Source: Clostridia bacterium (lineage in GTDB: Bacteria; Bacillota_A; Clostridia; Christensenellales; Aristaeellaceae). From it: a DNA stretch of 64,000 nucleotides. The stretch's first letter is position 1. Every line of letters starts with the position of its first letter. Both the position numbers and the translations under genes were made by a program. Shown in pieces: positions 34,493 to 42,698 of this stretch. The notes beneath the pieces were generated by a model that did not search any database, had not been told where the DNA came from, and worked only from the letters and a program-made list of their open reading frames with translations. Where the stretch lies: positions 1 to 64,000 of the forward strand of contig JAGBBE010000075.1 in NCBI GenBank assembly GCA_017938645.1. The letters are read 5' to 3'.

Positions 34493-35440
34493 TCAGCTCA
34501 GGCGGAGCGGGACGGGGACGTTCTCTACCACGGCAATGAGGATGCGTTCAGCGGAGATGCCCTTCATCTTGGCTTCGGGACTGGGCGTGATGCGGTGAGC
34601 CAGCACGGGCAGCACCATACGCTGCACGTCCTCAGGCAGGATATAGTCACGGTCATTGAGCAGAGCGCAGGCCTGCGCACCGCGGATCAGCGCGATAGCA
34701 CCGCGGGTGGACACGCCCAGCTGCAGGCTCGGATGCTGACGGGTCATTGCAGCGATATTGGCCACGTAATGACGCACTTCCTTGGAGCAGTATACGGTGC
34801 CGATCATATCCTGCAGGGCGATGACGTCGCGGGCAGAACACACAGCCGTCAGGTTTTCCTGAGGTTTCACCGTGCCGCTGAAACGCTCCAGAACCGCCAT
34901 TTCTTCCTCGAGGGTCGGATAGCCCATCGAAATACGCAGGAAGAAACGGTCCATCTGCGCTTCAGGCAGCGGACAGGTGCCCACGAACTCACCGGGGTTC
35001 TGCGTGGCAAGCACCATGAAGGGCTTGGGCAGCGGATGCGTCACGCCATCGACCGTAACCTGATACTCCTCCATAACCTCCAGCAGAGCCGACTGCGTTT
35101 TGGGCGAGGTACGGTTGATTTCATCCGCCAGCGCGATCTGGCACATGATCGATCCGGGATGGAACTCCATCTCGCCGGATTTCATGTTAACCATGGTGAA
35201 GCCGGTGATATCGCTGGGAACCACGTCCGGCGTAAACTGGATGCGGTTAAACGAGCAGTCCAGCGACTTTGCCAGCGCGCCGGCCAGCGTGGTCTTGCCT
35301 GTGCCGGGCACATCCTCGATGAGCACATGACCCTTGCACAGCATCGCAATCAAAAGCAGCTCGATCGCCTCGTCCTTGCCGACGATGACCTTGCCGATAT
35401 TCTGTTTCAGTGCCGTAATCACTTGACGCGGATTGAGCAT
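34493..35440 (-). CDS. MoxR-family AAA+ ATPase
   Basis: A 315-aa AAA+ chaperone-like ATPase. Walker A is EDVPGTGKTT and Walker B is IALADEINRT, with sensor 1 in MVLATQNPGEF and the arginine-finger region AQMDRFFLRISMGYP. The C-terminal lid follows (STRGAIALIRGAQACALL). The start ATG has AAGGAGCGG upstream. It is first in the moxR-DUF58-transglutaminase-secreted protein operon, with a strong promoter at 35507-35535. MoxR proteins remodel protein complexes in envelope or stress functions; the specific client here is unknown. Confidence 0.95.
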   Translation of the reverse strand: MLNPRQVITALKQNIGKVIVGKDEAIELLLIAMLCKGHVLIEDVPGTGKTTLAGALAKSLDCSFNRIQFTPDVVPSDITGFTMVNMKSGEMEFHPGSIMCQIALADEINRTSPKTQSALLEVMEEYQVTVDGVTHPLPKPFMVLATQNPGEFVGTCPLPEAQMDRFFLRISMGYPTLEEEMAVLERFSGTVKPQENLTAVCSARDVIALQDMIGTVYCSKEVRHYVANIAAMTRQHPSLQLGVSTRGAIALIRGAQACALLNDRDYILPEDVQRMVLPVLAHRITPSPEAKMKGISAERILIAVVENVPVPLRLS

Positions 35441-35506
35441 ATTCGTCCGCTCCTTCTCTGTATTTCAGGTTGGGGAAATACACGCAGAGCATGCGCGTAC
35501 ACGTGT

Positions 35507-35535
35507 ATTATAAACGAATACGATATTTTTTACAA
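35507..35535 (-). promoter_or_regulatory. promoter of the moxR operon
   Basis: On the minus strand, TTGTAA (35535-35530), a 17-bp spacer and a consensus TATAAT (35512-35507). Confidence 0.8.
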
Positions 35536-35795
35536 TAGTATGACGAAACTTTTACAGAGATTGGTGAAATCTATTTTGATTCTTTCAACGGTACAGGCCT
35601 GTTGCAACCATTCCATCTACACAGTAAATCCACGTCTCATCGTCACACTTTACCATTTCACGCGCCAAGCCGCAAAATCAACTTATGCGACAGCGACCGG
35701 GTCGAAGGGAAGGGTCCCTTCGACCATTAGGGAGCGGCACACAAGTCTGGAAATGAAAGATAGCCCAGGCGTGACGGAAAACCGTCAGCCTGGGC

Positions 35796-35826
35796 GAAAA
35801 AACAGAGCGAAGGCTTTCGCCTTCGC
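35796..35826 (-). terminator. terminator of the second sugar-binding protein gene
   Basis: On the minus strand GCGAAGGC-GAAA-GCCTTCGC (35826-35807) is followed by TCTGTTTTTTC. A second strong hairpin (35763-35795) lies just beyond it. Confidence 0.75.
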
Positions 35827-35869
35827 CCTGAAGGGTTTATTTCTTTAGCAGTTTAATCTGCGGCAGAAA

Positions 35870-37345
35870 TTACTTGCCGAGGTAAGCGTCAAGCTGAGCC
35901 TGAGCGTCCTTGATCATGTCCTGCAGACCAGCAGCATTCATCTTGGCGATGAACTCGTCGTACACTTCGTCGATGGAGCGGGTGCCGGTGGCGAAGTCAG
36001 AGAAGTACTCGTCCTTGATGGCGGTCATCTCAGCCAGCTGAGAGGTCCAAGCAGAGGTGTCCATCTTGAAGGAGCCCAGAGCGGAAGCCTTGCCGTTGGC
36101 GGCTACGGCTTCATAGTACATGTTGTACTGCTCCAGGTTGGGAGCCTTGGCAGTGCCAGCGACCTGTTCTTCGGACACAGAGATGCTGGTCTCGAAGTAG
36201 GCGGGCCAAGAGAAAGCCCAAGGACCATAGTTGTCCTTGCCTTCCTGAGTGCGCAGCACGGTGCCGGCGATCTCAGCGTTCTGCTCTTCGGTCACGTAGT
36301 TCCAGTGATAGCCCTGGACGCCGTAACGCAGGGTATCGTTGTACAGCTGGTTGGTGTGGATCAGCTCGATCAGCTTCAGGCAGGCATCACGCTTGGCGGT
36401 GTCGTCTTCCAGAGCAACGGACAGAGCGTTCATGGAGCCCTGCACGCCGGCAACGTTCAGGTTGGGGCCAGCATACAGAGTCATTTCGGTGGGATAGCCG
36501 TTGGAAACGGAGTAGTCATAGCCGGGCCAAGCCTGAACCATGTCCAGACGTTCCTTGCTGGTGTCGATGGCGGTCTCGGTGATCAGAGCAGCGTCGGGGT
36601 TGATGATGCCCTTGCTGTACCAGTCAGCCAGAGTGCGATAGCGTTCCATGATTTCGGGATCTTCGAACACGGTCACGACCTTGTCGGTGCCGTATACGCA
36701 GCCGATCAGAGCAGTACGGTCGATGAAGTCGAAGGAGGATTCCAGACCACGGGCAGAGCCGCCGATCCAGACGGGATATTCGTTTTCAGCCAGAGTGGCC
36801 TTCCAAGCCTCCAGGAAGGGGGTCAGCTCGGACCAGGCAGAGATGGCATCGGGAATTTCGAAGCCCAGCTTGGCAGCAACTTCAGAAGGATAGGTGATGA
36901 AGTTCATCGCGGCATAGTCCTTCTTGTTGGGGATGGCGTACAGACCGCCGTCGGGGGTCTTGGCCAGCTCCCAAACCTGCTCGCTCATGGAAGCATACAG
37001 GTCGGGGGTCACGGTCTTCACGGCCTCAGCAACATCCAGGAACAGGCCGTCAGAGGTGGCCTGGTTGGTGTTGAAGTACCAGTCACAGGTGAAGTAGATA
37101 TCAAACACTTCGCCGGTGTTGATGGAGTTCATCAGCTGATCCTGGGTGAAGTACTGAATGTCAACTTCAACGCCGATGGCTTCGCGGCTGATAGCATTCA
37201 GCGCATCCAGAACCATAGCATTGTCGGTGGGAGCGGTGCCGCCGCAACCCATTGCCCAAGTGACCTTGATGGGTTCTTCAGCCAGAGCTGCGCTCATGGA
37301 CAGAACCATCATGAGAGCAAGAACCAGAGATACGAGCTTCTTCAT
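35870..37345 (-). CDS. extracellular sugar-binding protein of second ABC importer
   Basis: A 491-aa family 1 substrate-binding protein. The signal peptide MKKLVSLVLALMMVLSMSAA ends in a type I site (ALA before EEP), and again no lipobox Cys is present. The mature protein has features of CUT1 binders (AMGCGGTAPTDNAMVLDALN, GEVFDIYFTCDWYFN). Codon use is strongly biased, consistent with high expression. AGGAGGGTTTCTATA precedes the ATG. It follows the two permease genes but has its own promoter with an overlapping palindrome (37409-37445), so it can be made in excess. The ligand is probably an amino sugar or glycoside, judged from the divergent GlcNAc-kinase-like gene. Confidence 0.92.
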   Translation of the reverse strand: MKKLVSLVLALMMVLSMSAALAEEPIKVTWAMGCGGTAPTDNAMVLDALNAISREAIGVEVDIQYFTQDQLMNSINTGEVFDIYFTCDWYFNTNQATSDGLFLDVAEAVKTVTPDLYASMSEQVWELAKTPDGGLYAIPNKKDYAAMNFITYPSEVAAKLGFEIPDAISAWSELTPFLEAWKATLAENEYPVWIGGSARGLESSFDFIDRTALIGCVYGTDKVVTVFEDPEIMERYRTLADWYSKGIINPDAALITETAIDTSKERLDMVQAWPGYDYSVSNGYPTEMTLYAGPNLNVAGVQGSMNALSVALEDDTAKRDACLKLIELIHTNQLYNDTLRYGVQGYHWNYVTEEQNAEIAGTVLRTQEGKDNYGPWAFSWPAYFETSISVSEEQVAGTAKAPNLEQYNMYYEAVAANGKASALGSFKMDTSAWTSQLAEMTAIKDEYFSDFATGTRSIDEVYDEFIAKMNAAGLQDMIKDAQAQLDAYLGK

Positions 37346-37408
37346 TATAGAAACCCTCCTTTTTGATTTATTACAATGGCAATTACTCTGCCACTATAAT
37401 CGTTTTCT

Positions 37409-37435
37409 GTTCTCTTACTATAATCCCAAGAGAAC
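37409..37435. promoter_or_regulatory. operator-like inverted repeat over the binding-protein promoter
   Basis: GTTCTCTT (37409-37416) and AAGAGAAC (37428-37435) are perfect inverted arms 11 bp apart, covering the -10 box and spacer. The ROK repressor at 42685 is a possible ligand-responsive binder; this is inference. Confidence 0.55.
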
Positions 37436-37445
37436 GGATTGTCAA
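37417..37445 (-). promoter_or_regulatory. internal promoter for the second binding-protein gene
   Basis: On the minus strand, TTGACA (37445-37440), overlapping the permease stop codon, a 17-bp spacer and TATAGT (37422-37417). Confidence 0.8.
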
Positions 37446-38374
37446 CCCTTTACTGCGCCGATCGTAAGACCAGAAATGAAGTATTTCTGGAAGAAGGGAT
37501 AAGAGCAGGCGATCGGAACAACAGCAACCATAACCATGGCCATACGAACCGTTTCGGCGGGGAGGTTGTGGCTTTCCTCGGGTCCGAGGAACTCAGAGTT
37601 GCGGGTGAGGAAGTCGATGTTGTTCTCCAGCGTAATCAGCACGTACTGCAGGGGGAAGATGCTCTGCATGTTGGTGTTGAGGTAGTACTTTGCCATCATC
37701 CAGTCGTTCCAGTAAGCAAAGGTAAAGAACAGGCCGATGGTCGCGATGGACGGAAGAGAGATGGGCAGCACGATCTGCGCGAAGATACGCAGCTGGCGTG
37801 CGCCGTCAATCTTGGCCGATTCAATGATTGCCTCGGGAACAGAAGTCTGGAAGAACGTTCTCATGATGACAACGTAGAAGCTGGAGCAGCAGATCGGCAG
37901 AATCAGCGCCCAGTAAGTATTCTTCAGGCCCAGAATGTTGACGTTGATCATGTAGCTGGCTACCAGACCGCCGCTGAACAGCATGGGGATCAGAATGAAG
38001 ATACTGAAGAACTTGCGCAGGCGGTAGTTGGGGCGGCTGAGCGCATAGCCCATCGTAGAGCACATGACAAGGCCCAGGCTGGTGCCGACAACGGTAACAA
38101 AAATGGAGTTGAGGAACGCCTTGCCAATGTAGGCGCCCTGCTTGAACAGATATTCATAGCTGGCGACGCTCCAGGCAGTGGGGAAATAACTGTAGCCGAT
38201 AGCACGAACGGACTCTTCAGCAGAGAACGATACAATCAGCACCAGCAGAGCCGGCATAAAGCACAGCAATGCGAGGAAGATAAACAAAGCAGATATTGCA
38301 ACATTGGTGGCAGGCTTAACACGGTTGAATTTCAGCAGGCCCTCAAGACCCTGCTTTTGCTTTTTCTTAGCCAT
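37442..38374 (-). CDS. sugar ABC transporter permease, LplC/YtcP type
   Basis: The second membrane subunit of the CUT1 importer, 310 aa. Six TM helices are predicted, and the cytoplasmic EAA-like loop reads PEAIIESAKIDGARQLRIFA-type sequence near 37780-37840. The C-terminus FFQKYFISGLTIGAVKG closely matches that of the permease at 5225-6127, so the two importers are paralogous. AAAGGAG lies before the ATG. Its final codons overlap the promoter of the binding-protein gene. No ATPase is encoded nearby. Confidence 0.92.
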   Translation of the reverse strand: MAKKKQKQGLEGLLKFNRVKPATNVAISALFIFLALLCFMPALLVLIVSFSAEESVRAIGYSYFPTAWSVASYEYLFKQGAYIGKAFLNSIFVTVVGTSLGLVMCSTMGYALSRPNYRLRKFFSIFILIPMLFSGGLVASYMINVNILGLKNTYWALILPICCSSFYVVIMRTFFQTSVPEAIIESAKIDGARQLRIFAQIVLPISLPSIATIGLFFTFAYWNDWMMAKYYLNTNMQSIFPLQYVLITLENNIDFLTRNSEFLGPEESHNLPAETVRMAMVMVAVVPIACSYPFFQKYFISGLTIGAVKG

Positions 38375-38410
38375 GATTTCTTTATCTCCTTTCCTTAATC
38401 ATCTCACCGA

Positions 38411-39391
38411 TCAGAACATACCGGCGTCGGGATCAATCTTCTTGACCACGATGTTGGCAAGCACGATGGTGATGCAGCCGCACACAGACTGCAGGAAGGA
38501 CGATGCAGAGGACATGTTGATATTCGGATTTTCCAGAAGCGCTTTGTAAACGTATACGTCAATCGTCTGGGTAATTTCAACCAGCGCGCCGGAGTTGCGG
38601 GTAGACTGGTAGAACAGACCGAAGTCGCTGCGGAAAATGGAACCGATATTCATGATGAACATGATGGAGATAATAGGACGCAGGCAGGGAAGCGTGATGT
38701 ACTTGGTCTGCTCCCACTTGGAAGCGCCGTCGATGAGGGCGGCCTCGTACATTTCGTTATCAATGCCGCTGATGGTGGCAAGGTATACGACCATGCCGTA
38801 TCCCATGCCCTTCCACTGGTTGAGGAATACCAGGAAATATTTCCAGAATCCGACATCCGAGTACCATGCGTGTTTGCCGTCTGTCAAGCCAAGCGATCTT
38901 CCTACGTTGTTGACCAGACCGGCGTCGGTGGCCAGGAAGGCGTACACGAAGTAGCTGATAACAACCCAGCTGAGGAAGTGGGGCAGGAACATGGCAGTCT
39001 GACAGATCTTGGCCATCTTCTTGGAGTAGAGCTGGGAGATGAGAATGGCCAGCGTAACAGGAATGAGTACGCCAAGAATGATGAAAATCAGGTTGTAAAC
39101 CAGCGTATTGCGAATCATGGACTCGAAATAGCTGGACTTGAACAGGAATTCGAAGTTGTCAAATCCACACCACTTGGAGTTCTTGAACAGGCTCCACAGG
39201 AAGCTCTTGCCGGGGCGGACTTTGTAGTTCTTGAACGCGATGACTACGCCGAACATGGGGGCGTAACAGAAGATCAGATACCAGATCGTGGTGGGGAGGT
39301 GCAGCAGGAAGATCTCAAGATTGTCAAACGAGGAACCGTTTGAACCTTGCGTCTTCTTTTTCTGCTTGGCCTTCAACGCGGTGGTGCTCAT
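38411..39391 (-). CDS. sugar ABC transporter permease, LplB type
   Basis: The first membrane subunit of the second CUT1 importer, 326 aa. A hydrophilic N-terminus (KAKQKKKTQGSNGSSFDN) precedes six TM helices. The coupling loop is MYEAALIDGASKWEQTKYIT followed by LPCLRP. AGGAGACCTATGGT precedes the ATG at 39391. It heads the permease-permease-binding protein operon, behind a ~200-nt leader with several predicted stems, and diverges from the BadF-type kinase operon at 39759. Confidence 0.92.
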   Translation of the reverse strand: MSTTALKAKQKKKTQGSNGSSFDNLEIFLLHLPTTIWYLIFCYAPMFGVVIAFKNYKVRPGKSFLWSLFKNSKWCGFDNFEFLFKSSYFESMIRNTLVYNLIFIILGVLIPVTLAILISQLYSKKMAKICQTAMFLPHFLSWVVISYFVYAFLATDAGLVNNVGRSLGLTDGKHAWYSDVGFWKYFLVFLNQWKGMGYGMVVYLATISGIDNEMYEAALIDGASKWEQTKYITLPCLRPIISIMFIMNIGSIFRSDFGLFYQSTRNSGALVEITQTIDVYVYKALLENPNINMSSASSFLQSVCGCITIVLANIVVKKIDPDAGMF

Positions 39392-39758
39392 ACCATAGGT
39401 CTCCTTTCTCGTTCGACGGACAAGGGAAGTGCTGACTGCCGCACTGTCTTTGAAGAATTCAAAGACAGACAGGAGCGCCTGTCTGCAGCCTCTGAGGGAT
39501 GTTCGTCATCTTTTGGTGACTATGAATATAGCACACGTTTTCCACAACATCCCTGTCAGATTTGTCCTGACTTCTGCGGTTTTGTCCATCTATACCAAAA
39601 TAGTATACCATGCCTTTGTTGAAAGTCAAGCATTCCTCCAAGCTTTTTAGAAACTCTTTTTAGTGTTTCCTTAGCAGAAGGAAGCGGGAAAATGCTGTCG
39701 AATAAAATTAGTTACATATGTATGCACATTTTGATCTCCCCTAAGGAGGCCTCTGCTC
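39392..39758. other. divergent regulatory region with a structured leader
   Basis: No gene is seen. The minus-strand leader from about 39595 to 39392 can form several stems. AGGGATGTT/AACATCCCT (39495-39503 with 39546-39554) pairs perfectly over 9 bp. Others are CAGACAGG/CCTGTCTG (39466-39485) and GTCTTTGAA/TTCAAAGAC (39446-39466). The last two share one base. None is followed by a T run. No clear plus-strand promoter was found for the kinase operon. Confidence 0.55.
39602..39629 (-). promoter_or_regulatory. promoter of the second importer operon
   Basis: On the minus strand, TTGACT (39629-39624), a 16-bp spacer and TATACT (39607-39602). Confidence 0.75.
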
Positions 39759-40709
39759 ATGGGCATTCTCATTGGCATCGACGGCGGCGGCACCCATTCC
39801 ACCGCAGCGGCGGCCTGGCCGGACGGACGCATCGCCGCCCGGTGCGAAGGCGGCGGGCTGAACTTCCACAACGTCGGCGTAGACACGGTTCGCAGCCGTC
39901 TGGAAGAGATGGCGCGCACGCTTTCGGACGCATCAGGCGCAGAAATTGACGAATTGTGCGCCGGCATGTCCGCGCTGGATTTTCCGGCGGACGAAGAAAC
40001 CACTGCGCTCTTCACCGGCGGCCTTTTCACCCGGGAGATGCTGGATCTGCAGTCCGACGCATATGCGGCGCTCATCGGCCTCACGCAGGGCCGCCCGGGC
40101 GTCATTGTGATCTGCGGCACGGGCTCGATGCTGGTGTGTCTGGACCAGCAGGGCCGGCAGCATGCCAGCGGCGGCTGGGGCTATCTCTTGGGCGACGCAG
40201 GCAGCAGCTACACGCTTGCGCGCGAGGCGCTTCTGCGCGCCATCGACCAGTTTGAGGGGCTTGCATCCAAAACGGCGCTTGCGCAGGATGCGCTCGGCTA
40301 TTTCGGCGCGAAGGAACCCCGCAAGCTGATCGACTGCATCTATCCGCTGCCGCCGGAAAAGGTGGCCGGGTTTGCAAAGCATGTGCTCATCCGCGCCGCA
40401 GAAGGCGAGGAAGCCGCGCTGGAAATCGTTTCCCGCAACATGCGCCGCCTTGCGCTTCAGGCTGCGCAGTTGGTGAAAACCCATCCCGAATCCCGCCTCG
40501 TCGGCCTCTACGGAGGCGTGTTCGAGCATAATGAGCTGGCCAGACGCCTGTTTGGCGAGGAGCTCAGGCGCCTGTCTCCCGAGGCGGAGATCTGTTCGCC
40601 GGACTATCCGCCGGAGCTGGGCGCGCTGATTCACCTCTTCCAGAAACGTGGAGCGCTTACGCCGGAGGTTCTTGAAAATTTGAAATCTTCCTATTATAAG
40701 GAGTCGTAA
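39759..40709 (+). CDS. BadF/BadG/BcrA-type ATPase, N-acetylglucosamine kinase-like
   Basis: A 316-aa sugar kinase of the actin/hexokinase superfamily. The phosphate-1 loop is IGIDGGGTHSTAAAA, phosphate-2 is VIVICGTGSMLVC, with GGWGYLLGDAGSSYTLAREAL and the adenosine-region VGLYGGVFEHN. This matches GlcNAc/glucosamine kinase-like proteins. It is first in a four-gene operon with a SIS protein, a ceramidase-like hydrolase and a ROK repressor, opposite a sugar importer. It would phosphorylate the incoming amino sugar. The RBS is CTAAGGAGG and the start is ATG. The substrate is inferred from family and context only. Confidence 0.87.
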   Translation: MGILIGIDGGGTHSTAAAAWPDGRIAARCEGGGLNFHNVGVDTVRSRLEEMARTLSDASGAEIDELCAGMSALDFPADEETTALFTGGLFTREMLDLQSDAYAALIGLTQGRPGVIVICGTGSMLVCLDQQGRQHASGGWGYLLGDAGSSYTLAREALLRAIDQFEGLASKTALAQDALGYFGAKEPRKLIDCIYPLPPEKVAGFAKHVLIRAAEGEEAALEIVSRNMRRLALQAAQLVKTHPESRLVGLYGGVFEHNELARRLFGEELRRLSPEAEICSPDYPPELGALIHLFQKRGALTPEVLENLKSSYYKES

Positions 40710-40711
40710 TT

Positions 40712-41449
40712 ATGAGTGCCATCAACGCTTACTTTGACAATCTCCAATCCGTCCTCACCCGCACCCTCCAAAGCCAGCTGCCTGCCATGGAAGAGGCTTC
40801 GCAGCAGATCGCAGCCTGCCTCAAAAACGGCGGCATGGTCTATACCTTCGGCACCGGCCACGGTCATCTGCTGGCGTTGGAAATCTTCTACCGCGCAGGC
40901 GGCATGGTGCGCCTGTGCCCCATTCTGGATGAAAAGCTGATGCTGCACATCTCCGCCGCCGGCTCCACCCAGGAGGAGCGCGACGAAAAATGGGTCGACA
41001 TCCTGCTTGAAAAGTATCCCATCAAGGCGGGCGACGTGCTGATTGACATGTCCAACTCCGGCCGCAACGCCGTGCCGGTGCTGCTGGCCATGGAAGCCAG
41101 AAAGCGCGGCGCGTATGTGATCGCGCTCACCAGCCTTCAGCATACGCAGGCCGTTACCAGCCGCAACCGTCTCAATCTTCGCCTGTTTGAGGCGGCTGAT
41201 CTGGTATTGGACAACGGCGGCGTGCTTGGCGACGCCAGCTGGCAGGCTGCTGACGGCTCCATGGTGGGCCCGACCTCCACGGCGGTGGGCGCAGCGATGC
41301 TTCAGTCCATCGTCTGCCGCGTCAAGGAGCTTTCGCTGGAGGAAGGTTTCGAGGCCGACTACTTTAAGTCCAGCAACGTCGACGGCGGCGACGAGTGGAA
41401 TGACCGCCTGATTGAAAAATACGCCAGCCAGATCCCCGGACTCAAATAA
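40712..41449 (+). CDS. SIS-domain phosphosugar-binding protein (UPF0309-like)
   Basis: A 245-aa SIS (sugar isomerase) domain protein. Phosphosugar-binding signatures are TFGTGHGHLLALEIFYRAGG, DVLIDMSNSGRNAVPV and ALTSLQHTQAV. The C-terminal part contains DGSMVGPTSTAVGAAMLQSI. It resembles UPF0309 proteins found beside amino-sugar kinases. It starts 2 bp after the kinase stop, with AAGGAG overlapping the end of that gene, so the two are coupled. A role as an aldose-ketose isomerase, or as an etherase-like enzyme acting on the kinase product, is plausible but not shown by the sequence. Confidence 0.87.
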   Translation: MSAINAYFDNLQSVLTRTLQSQLPAMEEASQQIAACLKNGGMVYTFGTGHGHLLALEIFYRAGGMVRLCPILDEKLMLHISAAGSTQEERDEKWVDILLEKYPIKAGDVLIDMSNSGRNAVPVLLAMEARKRGAYVIALTSLQHTQAVTSRNRLNLRLFEAADLVLDNGGVLGDASWQAADGSMVGPTSTAVGAAMLQSIVCRVKELSLEEGFEADYFKSSNVDGGDEWNDRLIEKYASQIPGLK

Positions 41450-41465
41450 AAGGAGGCGCATCCCC

Positions 41466-42698
41466 ATGCGCGCAGGATTCGGAAAATCTGACCTCACCCC
41501 GTCTCTGGGCGTGGAACTCACCGGCTATGGATACTACCTCGAACGCCGTGCCCTGAGCCTGCAGGACCCGCTGTACGCCCGCGCCGTCTTTGTGGAAACG
41601 GAAAATGACCGTCTTTTGCTGATCAGCTGCGAGCTGCTGGGACTTAACCGCCACATCTGCGCGGATGTGGCCGCTTATGCCGCACGCTACGGCGTGAAAC
41701 CGGAAAATTTCATCATCGTCAGCGTCCACACGCACACCGGCCCCTCGGTCAAGTATCACGAAGGCTGCGGCTATCCCGACCCGGACTATGTGTCCACCGT
41801 GGCCGGACGCATCTGCAGCGCCGTCGACGAAGCCTATGCCGATCTTGCGGAGGTCACGAACCTTTCGCATGTCTCCCTTCCGCTGGAGGGCGATTACATC
41901 TACAACCGCGCCAATCCCGACGGCCCGGTCGACCGCACCGTGCGCGGACTGATCTTTGACCGCGCCGGCAAAAAGCCCATCGCCGCCGTCAGCGCCGCCT
42001 GCCACTGCGTCTTCCGCCGCATTTCCACCGCCATCAGCGCAGACCTTGCCGGCGAAGTGAACGCCTTCATGGCTGAAAAGGGCTATGAAAGCCTGTTCTT
42101 AAACGGCCTGTGCGGCGACATTGACCCGTGGAAGCCCACGCCGGAGCGCACCACCGAATGCGCGAAGCTCATCACCGATACCTTCATGGCCGGTCAGACC
42201 GCTTTGCCGCTGACACTCAAAACCGGCGCAATCCCCTTTACCCTGCGCCTGACCCCCGTAACGGCGGACGACATCCGCTCCGCCGCGCTGGTCGCCGTGG
42301 AAAACGCCGGAGGCGAGGATCAGCCTGCGGCAAAGGTGGCGCTGATCTGGAAAGAGGAAATGCTGGAAAAGCTCGACCGTCTTTCCTGCGAAGAACGCAT
42401 TTCCGTGAAATACGCCGTCATCGGCGGCCTGCCCGTGATCGCGCTGCCCTTTGAGGGCTTCACCGTGATCGGCATGGAGATCCGCGACATTCTGGGCCGC
42501 CAGGACGCGCTGACCCTCGGCTGCGCCGAAGAACTGCTCGGCTATCTGCCCACGCGCGACGATATCAAACGCGGCGCGTACGCTGCGCTCGAATCCACCT
42601 TCCTGTACAAACGCCTCCCCGTCGTTCCCGGCGAGGCCGAACGGCTGGGCGAGGAAATGGGAAAGGAGCTGAAAAAGATCCTTGATGAAAACCATTGA
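41466..42698 (+). CDS. neutral/alkaline ceramidase-family (N-terminal domain) hydrolase
   Basis: A 410-aa protein matching the N-terminal zinc amidase domain of neutral ceramidases. Signatures are AGFGKSDLTPSLGVELTGYG, the metal and active-site region IIVSVHTHTGPSVKYHEG, and FLNGLCGDIDPW. It lacks a signal peptide and the C-terminal beta domain of true ceramidases, so it is probably a cytoplasmic amidase or esterase. AAAGGAGG lies just upstream of the ATG at 41466. It sits between the SIS protein and the ROK repressor, so an amide in an imported glycoside or amino sugar may be its substrate. Confidence 0.83.
   Translation: MRAGFGKSDLTPSLGVELTGYGYYLERRALSLQDPLYARAVFVETENDRLLLISCELLGLNRHICADVAAYAARYGVKPENFIIVSVHTHTGPSVKYHEGCGYPDPDYVSTVAGRICSAVDEAYADLAEVTNLSHVSLPLEGDYIYNRANPDGPVDRTVRGLIFDRAGKKPIAAVSAACHCVFRRISTAISADLAGEVNAFMAEKGYESLFLNGLCGDIDPWKPTPERTTECAKLITDTFMAGQTALPLTLKTGAIPFTLRLTPVTADDIRSAALVAVENAGGEDQPAAKVALIWKEEMLEKLDRLSCEERISVKYAVIGGLPVIALPFEGFTVIGMEIRDILGRQDALTLGCAEELLGYLPTRDDIKRGAYAALESTFLYKRLPVVPGEAERLGEEMGKELKKILDENH

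Larger units (their letters stand above)
35441..35869. other. intergenic region between moxR and binding-protein gene
   Basis: No gene is seen in this 429-bp stretch. It holds the moxR promoter, a hairpin GGTCGAAGGGA/TCCCTTCGACC (35700-35725), a second long hairpin GCCCAGGC-TGACGG/CCGTCA-GCCTGGGC (35763-35795) and the binding-protein terminator. The stacked palindromes look like degenerate interspersed repeat elements. Confidence 0.6.

Noticed and set aside
35700..35795. Stacked hairpins read as a small RNA gene
   Set aside because: They are simple palindromes downstream of a terminator with no promoter of their own; a repeat-element origin is simpler.
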